Source: Verrucomicrobiales bacterium
GTDB lineage: Bacteria > Verrucomicrobiota > Verrucomicrobiia > Methylacidiphilales > JAAUTS01
DNA: 14,238 nucleotides
Assembly (NCBI GenBank): GCA_031279715.1
Contig: JAITHY010000119.1
Location: 1 to 14,238, forward strand
Direction of reading: 5' to 3'
Below are positions 5,557 to 11,936 of this stretch, in pieces. Each line of letters starts with the position of its first letter. The stretch's first letter is position 1. The notes beneath the pieces were generated by a model. The model worked only from the letters and a program-made list of their open reading frames with translations. It was not told the origin of the DNA and did not search any database. A program made the translations under genes and the position numbers.

Positions 5557-7443
5557 ATGAAAATGATTAAAAACACAATAACAGGGTTCGTGGCGTTGGT
5601 GATGTTCAGCGGTTTGCTTTGCGGGAGACTGTCAGCGGACACATTAACATGGGATCCGGCGCGGAATGGTGTTGGCAGCGACGGCGACGGCGTTTGGGAC
5701 ATCACTGTCAGCAACACAATCTGGGCCACCGGCGCGGCTGATGTGGCCTATTTTTCGCTTAACCGCAACACGAATGCCGGCATTACATCAGGCGCAAACA
5801 CGCTGAGTTTCGCCGATGTGAGCGGCATCGCGGTTGGACAAACGATTGTTGGTCGTGGTGTACCGGCGGGCGCGACGGTCACCGCCATCAACGGCAATCT
5901 CGTCACCATCAGCGCCGCGTTGACTGAGGGCAATTCCAACAACCAAAACTACACCTTCGCCACGGGTGATGTGGTTTTTGGCGCGGGCAGCGGCGCGGCG
6001 GGCACGGTCACCGTCAGCGGCAACCAATACTTCACCGGCCTGACCATCAACGCCGCCGGCAGCGGCAACTACACCTTCAGCGGCGGCACGATTACGCTTG
6101 GCTCCAACGGCAACGGCTTTTTCAAGGTGAACAGCAGCGTGGTGTTCGACACCGTGGTCAACGCCACCAACGCCAATGGCGCGGGCAACATCACGCTGGC
6201 GGGCGGCGTCACGCTGACGCTGAACAAGGGCGGGCAAATTCTTGCCGGCAATTTCGGCGCCGCCAATGCCGCTGACGCGCTGACGGTGACCGTGCGGGTC
6301 GGAGGCACCACGCAAATCGGCAACGCCACGTTCAACAATCTCGGCAATGTGGTCGCCGGCAGCGGTGGCTTGCAACTCACCAGTGGCGCGTCGCTGACGT
6401 ACACAGGCGGGATGCAAATCGCCAACAGCGGCGTCGGTTATGTGAATATTAACGCGGGCGCGACGCTGGCCGTCATCGGCGCCTCCGGGCAGTTGAACGT
6501 GGGACGCAACGGCGGCGCCAATGTCGGGCGGCTGGACATTGACGGCGGGTTCCTCAACGTCACCAGCAACAATGTCCTGCCGTTTTTCATCGGGCGCGGC
6601 AGCGGGGTTGGCATCTTGAATTTGAACTCGGGCACGCTCAACGTCAGTGCCAGCCGGCTTGCCATCGCGCACGACAACAACTCACGTGGCATGGTCACCA
6701 TCAGCGGCGGTGTCGCGACGGTCAAGGAAATCCAGTTCAATGGCGCTGGCAATAACAACGACACCGCCGCCACATCCGGAACCGGCAGCCTGAATCTTGA
6801 CGGCGGCGCGCTTTACGTTGGAGGCGGCGGCATCGTCAGCAAGGGCACGACCTCGGCGAAATATTTCATTACGCTCAGCGGCGGCACGCTCGGCGCGAAT
6901 GAGGACTGGTCATCCACGCTGGACATGGCTCTCAGCGGGAGCGCTGAAATCAGAGCCGCCGACCAGGCCGGCGCCGCGAGGAATGTCACCCTCAGCGGCG
7001 TGTTGAGCGGCACGGGCGGCTTTGTCAAAACCGGCGGCGGCACGCTGTTGCTCGGCGGCATCAGCGCGCTGGGCGACGCGGTGGTTAACGCGGGTACGTT
7101 GCAAATTGACGGCGCGCTAACGCTGGACACGCTGACGTTCAATTTGGACGGCGCGAACAGCGGGTTGGTCGGCGGCGGCGGTTCGCTGAGCATCACCAGC
7201 CTGGTGATTAACACCGGCGCGGCGACGGGGAGCGGGGATTGGACATTGTTTGATTTGACAGGCCTGACGCTTAATGAGTTCACCGTCAGCGGCTGGAACA
7301 ATACCGCGGGCAAAGTTTGGGAGTTGGGCGGTTATAGTTTCGACGCCACGACCGGCGTGTTGAGTGTTATTCCCGAGCCGTCCGTCTGGACGCTGATGCT
7401 GACGGGCGCGGCGTTGCTGGCTGTTTTGCGCCGGCGCCGCTGA
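5557..7443 (+). CDS. PEP-CTERM sorted beta-strand repeat protein 2
   Basis: This is a 628-aa exported protein. A GGAG ribosome-binding site (5546-5549) lies 7 bp before the ATG. The N-terminus MKMIKNTITGFVALVMF is a signal peptide with probable cleavage after LSA (before DTLTW). The central region is Gly/Asn/Thr-rich with beta-helix-like repeats such as LNLNSGTLNVS and VTISGG. The autotransporter-associated beta-strand repeat GTGGFVKTGGGTLLL starts near residue 486. The C-terminal exosortase signal is IPEP (605-608), hydrophobic TLMLTGAALLAVL, then RRRR. The segment around the beta-strand repeat is nearly identical at DNA level to that of the upstream gene (about 4803-4880 versus 6973-7050), and the leaders are also related, so the pair probably arose by duplication of leader plus gene. 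It is convergent with the vWA gene, with only 14 bp between the stop codons. Confidence 0.9.
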   Translation: MKMIKNTITGFVALVMFSGLLCGRLSADTLTWDPARNGVGSDGDGVWDITVSNTIWATGAADVAYFSLNRNTNAGITSGANTLSFADVSGIAVGQTIVGRGVPAGATVTAINGNLVTISAALTEGNSNNQNYTFATGDVVFGAGSGAAGTVTVSGNQYFTGLTINAAGSGNYTFSGGTITLGSNGNGFFKVNSSVVFDTVVNATNANGAGNITLAGGVTLTLNKGGQILAGNFGAANAADALTVTVRVGGTTQIGNATFNNLGNVVAGSGGLQLTSGASLTYTGGMQIANSGVGYVNINAGATLAVIGASGQLNVGRNGGANVGRLDIDGGFLNVTSNNVLPFFIGRGSGVGILNLNSGTLNVSASRLAIAHDNNSRGMVTISGGVATVKEIQFNGAGNNNDTAATSGTGSLNLDGGALYVGGGGIVSKGTTSAKYFITLSGGTLGANEDWSSTLDMALSGSAEIRAADQAGAARNVTLSGVLSGTGGFVKTGGGTLLLGGISALGDAVVNAGTLQIDGALTLDTLTFNLDGANSGLVGGGGSLSITSLVINTGAATGSGDWTLFDLTGLTLNEFTVSGWNNTAGKVWELGGYSFDATTGVLSVIPEPSVWTLMLTGAALLAVLRRRR

Positions 7444-7457
7444 TGGTCAGGCGGTGA

Positions 7458-8465
7458 TTATTTCCGTTTTCCGCCGCCGGGCACTTTGGCGATGGTGTTG
7501 CCATTGGTGGCGAGCGCGATTTGCTCTCCGGCCTCGGGCACGGGTTTTCCGGTGAAGTTGTGCGCGATGACCTTGACGCCGCGCGCTTGCAATTCCTTGA
7601 CGAGTTTGCTGGCGACGCGGTTGGAAATCTTGTCGTGAAAGTCAGCGAACCAATACACCGTGTCCACCCGCTCATCCAGCAATTTTTTGAAGCCGTAATG
7701 CGTGTGTCCGCAATTTTCCGCGTAGAGCACGTAAGTGTGCGGGCGGGTGCGGAGTTTCTTGAATAAATCACCCGCGTCACCGTCAGCCTTGGCGATTTGT
7801 CCGAGCGTGTTTCTGGCGCCGGCGGTGTCGGTTTTGCAACGGCTCAATTCCTTGACGTACATGCGGTCAGGGTCGGTTTTGTCATACATTCCGCAGCCGT
7901 AGGCCAGCACAATCACGGCGTCGCCGAAGTGACGCTCAATCTCGCTGACAGTCAGCGGCAGGTAAGCGTGCGCCGAACTGGAGACATCCAGCAGCACGCC
8001 CAATTTCGCGCTTTCCACGCGGGTGTTGAAAATGTTGCCGACGGTGATTTTGCCCGTGCCCCTGGCCTGCCGCCCGTCACCGTCAGCGGCGCCGGTGCCG
8101 CCGCCGCTTGGCGCGGAGCTTTCCGGAAGCAAGCCGCCGATGACCCCGACGGGCACGGCTGTGACGAACGGGGAAAACTCAACGCCGCCGCCCATGCCGC
8201 CGAAATCCGTCATCATCAGCGGCGGCGCGGAATCATCCGTCAGTGGTTCCGAATTGAATTCATCCGGCTCCGGCGGGTCAGGCGCATTCCATTCGTCTTG
8301 GACAAGAGCCGCCTGCTCCGTGAACGCTGACGGGGTCTTGTGTTCCTCCATCCGCAGGCCAATCACCCACCCGCCCGCCATGCCCAGCACCAGCGCGTGC
8401 GCCGCCACTGACGCCATCAACAATGCGCCCGGCAGCCTGGGCATCCTGATGCGAATCTCCGCCAT
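7458..8465 (-). CDS. Membrane-anchored vWA-like domain protein
   Basis: This is a 335-aa protein. A short basic N-terminus is followed by one transmembrane segment (about residues 11-33), so most of the chain should lie on the outer side of the membrane. Then comes an acidic Pro-rich linker (DPPEPDEFNSEP), a Gly-rich stretch, and a C-terminal domain beginning near LGVLLDVSSS. D160, S162 and S164 form the DxSxS metal-binding motif of von Willebrand A domains. The rest, including VIVLAYGCGM and later TVYWFADF and GVKVIAHNF, reads like alternating Rossmann-type strands. The N-terminal layout resembles TonB-like or energiser-linked anchors, but no TonB C-terminal box is seen. The partner is unknown, and no ExbB/TolQ genes are nearby. 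An upstream in-frame TTG at 8483 would add six residues, and ATG 8465 is preferred. Copies of the GCTGAC word encode LTVSE and ADGD in it. Confidence 0.75.
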   Translation of the reverse strand: MAEIRIRMPRLPGALLMASVAAHALVLGMAGGWVIGLRMEEHKTPSAFTEQAALVQDEWNAPDPPEPDEFNSEPLTDDSAPPLMMTDFGGMGGGVEFSPFVTAVPVGVIGGLLPESSAPSGGGTGAADGDGRQARGTGKITVGNIFNTRVESAKLGVLLDVSSSAHAYLPLTVSEIERHFGDAVIVLAYGCGMYDKTDPDRMYVKELSRCKTDTAGARNTLGQIAKADGDAGDLFKKLRTRPHTYVLYAENCGHTHYGFKKLLDERVDTVYWFADFHDKISNRVASKLVKELQARGVKVIAHNFTGKPVPEAGEQIALATNGNTIAKVPGGGKRK

Positions 8466-8670
8466 TTCTGATAATGCGCCCAATCCGACGTGGAAGCAGA
8501 GGAACTTTTTGTTCGACTTTCGATTACAATGTTGACGGCGCGAACTTGCGTGCGCGCCGCTTTACCCGCGCCCGTGTGCGGGGCGAATCATCGCCGCTGA
8601 CGGTGACTTCATTATCAATCCGGGTTGAAAAAATTGTGATCGTCAGTGGTCGATGCGGCGCAAAGTTCCG

Positions 8671-8701
8671 CTGGCAATGCGTGTCCATTGATGGCTAAAA
8701 T
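8671..8701 (+). promoter_or_regulatory. Putative promoter of the penicillin-binding protein gene
   Basis: TAAAAT (8696-8701, 5 of 6 to consensus) lies 8 bp before a GTG at 8710. CTGGCA (8671-8676) could be the -35, with a long 19-bp spacer. If real, the transcript begins next to the GTG and the TTG at 8701 cannot be the start. The rest of the 8466-8709 gap shows only a GCTGACGGTGAC word (8596) and no gene. Confidence 0.35.
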
Positions 8702-8709
8702 TGCCGCCC

Positions 8710-10896
8710 GTGCGTTTTCTTAAAAACAGTTGGCGCCTGCCATTCCGTTTCCTGTGCTGGTTGTGGCGACATCCGCTGGTGGCGTGGCCGTTGGTGGGGG
8801 CATTGACCGCCGCCGGGTCGGCGCTGGCGGTGGCGTGGTTTTATTATCAGGCGTGGGCGCTGTCGTTTGATTTGAACAAAGTCTCGCAAATGCCATCCAT
8901 CTCCGTCATCTATGACCGCAAGGGACAGGTCATCCAGCGGTTGTACGAGCAAAACCGCATCCTTGTCGGCAGCGAGCAAATTCCGGATATGTTACGGAAA
9001 GCGGTGGTGGCAAAGGAGGACGAGCGCTTTTTCATCCACGGCGGATTCGACCTCATCGCCATCGCCCGCGCGTTGTGGTACAATGTGCGCGGAAAAAAAG
9101 TTTTGTCCGGCGCCAGCACCATCACCCAGCAGTTGGCGCGTAATTCGGCGGAAATGTTTGACCGCACTTATGACCGCAAAATCAAGGAAATTTTTTTGGC
9201 GGCGCGCATTGAGCGGCAGTTCACCAAAGAGCAGATTTTAACCTATTACCTGAACCGCATTTTTTTCGGCGGCAACATTTACGGCATCGGCGCGGCGGCG
9301 GACGCTTATTTTGGCAAGTCGCCGAAGGATTTGAGCCTTTCGGAAAGCGCGCTGCTGGCGGGCATCATCGCCGGGCCGAACAGCATCACGCCGTGGCGAA
9401 ATCCCGCCAGGGCGCGCGAGGCGCGGGCCAAAGTGTTGCAGCGCATGGTCAGCGTCGGTTTCATCACCCGAGCGGAAGCCGCCGCCGCCGGTGCCGAGCC
9501 GCTGCTGTTGCGCCCGCTGGTCAGCATCCCCGGCTCGTATGTCACGTTCGCAGTGCTCAATAATTTGCCCGCCACCATTAACCAGGAGATTTTATATCGT
9601 GGCGGCTTGAAAATTTACACCAGCATCGACCTTGATTTTCAAAAAAACGCCGAGCAAAAAATTGAGGAAAGCCTGGCGAAAATCGAGCAAAACCGCGACT
9701 ATCGGCATCTCTCGCGCCAGCAATATCTCGCCGACGCTGACACTCACAACGAGGGGGCCTCGCCGCCGTATTTACAGGCGGCGTTTGTCGCCATCAACAA
9801 CAGGGACGGCGGTGTGCTGGTCATCGTCGGCGGCCGGAATTTTGAGGAAAGCCCGTTCAACCGCGCCCTGCTTGCCCACCGGCAAATCGGATCAACGGTC
9901 AAGCCGTTCGTGTACGCCAACGCGTTCAATGTGCTCAACTACAGCGCCTTCACGTTGGTGGACCATGGCGCGTTCGACTTGAAAAATCCCGGCAATACCG
10001 TGATTCCCGTCGGTGCCGAGCCTGATTTTATCAGCATTCGCGAGGCGCTGCGCATCAGTGATAACTACGCCGCCATGCGCAGCGGCCTCGCCGCCGGCGT
10101 GGACAATTTCTGCCACTTATTCAAGCAGGTCACTGGCAGCGACGCGCCGCCATACCCGTCGAGCCTGCTTGGCGCGTGCGACGTGACGCCGCTGCAACTC
10201 ACCGCCGCGTTCACCGTTTTTCCAAACAATGGGGTGTTGATTAAACCATGGTTCATTGACCGCGTCGTCAGCGCCAGGGGCGAGGTGCTGTATCAAAACC
10301 AGCCCGATCAAACAAGGGTGCTTTCGCCGCAAATTTCCTATCAAATCAGTGATATGTTGCGCGGTGTGGTTGATGGTGGTACCGCGGTCGCACTGCGCAG
10401 CGTGTTCGGTTTGACGGGCGACTTGGGCGGCAAGACCGGTACTACCAATGATTACAAGGATGCGTGGTTTGTCGGTTACAACAGCGAACTTACCGCCGGC
10501 GTCTGGGTCGGTCTTGACAAGCCGCTGACGGTCATGCCCGGAGGTTATTCCAACCGCCTCGCCGTGCCGGTGTGGGGCGGTGTTATGAAAATCGCCCTGC
10601 CCCATTACCCGTCCAGGCCGATGCCGCCGCCGGCCGGTTTGACGCGCGCCCAGGCCAAGTCCGAGCAAACGGTATGGTTCTTTTTCAAATCCACCACCGT
10701 CAGCGAGCGCAGTGAATATTTGCGCGACGACCAAATCAGCGACGGTTTCCTGCGGTGTTTGGACGCGGACACGATTCTCAATGTCAGCGGCGCGGCCTCC
10801 GAGACCGGGGGGAAATCATGGTTTGAAAAGTTCTTTGGCGCTGATGATGAGGGGGAGCCGCCACTCAAGCCCGCGGACAACCGGCCGATGGATTAG
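8710..10896 (+). CDS. Bifunctional class A penicillin-binding protein (PBP1A type)
   Basis: This peptidoglycan polymerase has an N-terminal membrane anchor (WPLVGALTAAGSALAVAWFY), a GT51 glycosyltransferase domain and a transpeptidase domain, about 728 aa. The GT51 motifs are EDERFFIHGG with the catalytic Glu near residue 103, GASTITQQLARN from residue 134, and RKIKEIFLAARIE followed by ILTYYLNRIFFG. The transpeptidase has SxxK in GSTVKPF (S395, K398), SDN (450-452) and KTG in GGKTGTTNDYKDAWFVGY (575-577). It polymerises lipid II and cross-links stem peptides on the outer face of the inner membrane. The start is uncertain: TTG 8701 is also in frame, and an in-frame TGA at 8689 limits it upstream. 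GTG 8710 fits the putative -10 box. It is transcribed away from the vWA gene and towards panD. The abundant GTCAGC word is missing from its first 740 bp, including most of the GT51 domain. Confidence 0.95.
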   Translation: MRFLKNSWRLPFRFLCWLWRHPLVAWPLVGALTAAGSALAVAWFYYQAWALSFDLNKVSQMPSISVIYDRKGQVIQRLYEQNRILVGSEQIPDMLRKAVVAKEDERFFIHGGFDLIAIARALWYNVRGKKVLSGASTITQQLARNSAEMFDRTYDRKIKEIFLAARIERQFTKEQILTYYLNRIFFGGNIYGIGAAADAYFGKSPKDLSLSESALLAGIIAGPNSITPWRNPARAREARAKVLQRMVSVGFITRAEAAAAGAEPLLLRPLVSIPGSYVTFAVLNNLPATINQEILYRGGLKIYTSIDLDFQKNAEQKIEESLAKIEQNRDYRHLSRQQYLADADTHNEGASPPYLQAAFVAINNRDGGVLVIVGGRNFEESPFNRALLAHRQIGSTVKPFVYANAFNVLNYSAFTLVDHGAFDLKNPGNTVIPVGAEPDFISIREALRISDNYAAMRSGLAAGVDNFCHLFKQVTGSDAPPYPSSLLGACDVTPLQLTAAFTVFPNNGVLIKPWFIDRVVSARGEVLYQNQPDQTRVLSPQISYQISDMLRGVVDGGTAVALRSVFGLTGDLGGKTGTTNDYKDAWFVGYNSELTAGVWVGLDKPLTVMPGGYSNRLAVPVWGGVMKIALPHYPSRPMPPPAGLTRAQAKSEQTVWFFFKSTTVSERSEYLRDDQISDGFLRCLDADTILNVSGAASETGGKSWFEKFFGADDEGEPPLKPADNRPMD

Positions 10897-10910
10897 TTCG
10901 CTGACGGTGT

Positions 10911-10952
10911 GCTGGCAACAACTCCCGCTTGTTTGCCGGCGCGGTATTTTTA
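10911..10952 (+). terminator. Terminator of the penicillin-binding protein gene
   Basis: GCTGGCAACAA (10911-10921) pairs with TTG-T-TTGCCGGC (10929-10940, one bulged T, one U-G pair) around a 7-nt loop, and TATTTTTAT follows from 10945. It lies between two convergent genes and is flanked by an inverted pair of the repeated word (CGCTGACGG at 10899-10907 and GTCAGCGG at 10957-10964), which could form a larger enclosing stem. The T-tract serves the plus strand only. Confidence 0.6.
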
Positions 10953-10957
10953 TCCGG

Positions 10958-11296
10958 TCAGCGGATGATGTTATTTTGGCCGTCACACACCACGCGCTTG
11001 GGGACGATGGGCGCGGCGGATTGGGCGAAGCACATGATGGAGAGCACTTCTCCTTTGTGAATCAGGTTTGCCGCGCCGCCGTTGATGATGATGACACCGC
11101 TGCCCGCCGCGCCTTTTTGCACGTAAGTTTCGATGCGTGAGCCGCTGGTGACGGAGGAGACGAGCACTTTCTCCCCCTCCCACAAGTCAACCGCCTGCAT
11201 CAAGTCCTCGGCGATGGTGATGCTGCCTTCGTAATGCACATTGGCGTCGGTCACCACGCAACGGTGGATTTTGGATTTCAACAGCGAACGAATCAT
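10958..11296 (-). CDS. panD: Aspartate 1-decarboxylase
   Basis: This 112-aa proenzyme makes beta-alanine from L-aspartate for pantothenate and coenzyme A. MIRSLLKSKIHRCVVTDANV and YEGSITI are the family hallmark. Gly24-Ser25 in YEGS is the self-cleavage site, where Ser25 becomes the pyruvoyl cofactor. SGSRIETYV and GSGVIIINGGAANLIHKGE complete the small beta-barrel fold. The length is normal. The longer open frame starting at 11338 would place 14 extra residues over the promoter, so ATG 11296 is chosen. No Shine-Dalgarno is present, and a promoter lies immediately upstream. No panB or panC is adjacent. It carries no copy of the GTCAGC word inside the conserved body, and one copy overlaps its stop codon. 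Confidence 0.96.
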   Translation of the reverse strand: MIRSLLKSKIHRCVVTDANVHYEGSITIAEDLMQAVDLWEGEKVLVSSVTSGSRIETYVQKGAAGSGVIIINGGAANLIHKGEVLSIMCFAQSAAPIVPKRVVCDGQNNIIR

Positions 11297-11305
11297 AGGG
11301 GCGGC

Positions 11306-11334
11306 ATGATGCACGAAGCGGTGGCCTTTGCCAA
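11306..11334 (-). promoter_or_regulatory. panD promoter
   Basis: Read on the minus strand: TTGGCA (11334-11329), 17 bp, CATCAT (11311-11306), then 9 bp to the panD ATG. Five of six bases match the -35 consensus and four of six the -10. The predicted transcription start is within a few bases of the start codon, so panD mRNA would be leaderless or nearly so. Confidence 0.5.
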
Positions 11335-11345
11335 TCAAAAATACT

Positions 11346-11374
11346 TTGCGATGTCACGGCGAAGATGTTTTAAT
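11346..11374 (+). promoter_or_regulatory. Promoter of the methyltransferase-family gene
   Basis: TTGCGA (11346-11351), 17-bp spacer, TTTAAT (11369-11374, 5 of 6). It is divergent from the panD promoter, and the two -35 boxes are only 11 bp apart, so the promoters may compete or share a regulator. The predicted transcription start falls near 11381, which would favour the second ATG (11385) over the first (11376). Confidence 0.45.
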
Positions 11375-11375
11375 A

Positions 11376-11873
11376 ATGCCCGTCATGCTCGCCTGGCTTA
11401 AGACCATCATCGCACTGCCGTTCAACGTGCTGGTGGTTGTCCCTGCGCTGACGCTGTGGCTCACCGGCTGGCGGTGGCGGGCCGGCCATCCCGCGCTGAT
11501 GGTGAGCGGTGCGCTGCTGCTGGCGGCGGGGTTGTTGCTGGCGGTGTGGACAATGTGGCTGTTTGACCGCGTTGGCCGGGGCACTGCCGCGCCATGGAAC
11601 CCGCCGCGCAGGCTGGTGGTGCGCGGCCCCTATTGCCACGTCAGAAATCCGATGATTACCAGCGTGCTGACAATGTTGCTCGCGGAATCGCTGCTGCTCA
11701 ACTCATGGGCGCTGGTGGTTTTGCTCCTGATTTTTTGGCTTGGCAACGTCATTTATTTCCCGCTCGTTGAGGAGAAAACCTTGCGGCAACGCTTTGGCGA
11801 CGACTACGCCTTGTACCAGAAGAATGTCCCGCGCTGGCTCCCCCGCCTGACGCCGTGGCACTTGCCGGAGTGA
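11376..11873 (+). CDS. Isoprenylcysteine carboxyl methyltransferase (ICMT/PEMT) family membrane protein
   Basis: This is a 165-aa integral membrane protein with three or four hydrophobic segments: TIIALPFNVLVVVPALTLWL, ALMVSGALLLAAGLLLAVW, and a long pair around VLTMLLAESLLL and ALVVLLLIFWLGNVIYF. The signature between and after them, RLVVRGPYCHVRNPM and EEKTLRQRFGDDYALYQKNVPRWLP, matches the S-adenosylmethionine-binding C-terminal part of the ICMT/phospholipid methyltransferase-like family. Bacterial members are mostly of unknown substrate (lipid or small-molecule methylation), so no specific reaction is assigned. The start could be 11376 or 11385, and a TTG at 11328 would run through the promoter. 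It is divergent from panD. pepF follows 63 bp downstream with its own -10 box. Confidence 0.8.
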   Translation: MPVMLAWLKTIIALPFNVLVVVPALTLWLTGWRWRAGHPALMVSGALLLAAGLLLAVWTMWLFDRVGRGTAAPWNPPRRLVVRGPYCHVRNPMITSVLTMLLAESLLLNSWALVVLLLIFWLGNVIYFPLVEEKTLRQRFGDDYALYQKNVPRWLPRLTPWHLPE

Positions 11874-11892
11874 AACGTGCCCGACAAAAACA

Positions 11893-11929
11893 TAATCTGT
11901 GTGCAACGGGGCTAATCTGTGGTTATAAT
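11893..11929 (+). promoter_or_regulatory. pepF promoter with spaced direct repeat
   Basis: A perfect TATAAT (11924-11929) lies 7 bp before the pepF ATG, and the -35 (about 11901-11906, GTGCAA) is poor. Two copies of TAATCTGTG (11893-11901 and 11913-11921) lie exactly 20 bp apart, two helical turns, and cover the -35 region up to the -10. This is the geometry of a two-site regulator binding region. With this -10, transcription would begin at or one base before the ATG. Confidence 0.5.
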
Positions 11930-11936
11930 TGACGGC

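Noticed and set aside
8474..8698. Small open frame (74 codons) in the gap before the penicillin-binding protein gene
   Set aside because: It has Arg-rich composition, no ribosome-binding site, overlap with the vWA gene start and no motif. The gap is better read as a promoter region.
11328..11375. TTG start giving a 16-residue extension of the methyltransferase-family protein
   Set aside because: It would begin within the panD promoter and run through the gene's own predicted -35 and -10 boxes. The hydrophobic N-terminus begins properly at 11376 or 11385.
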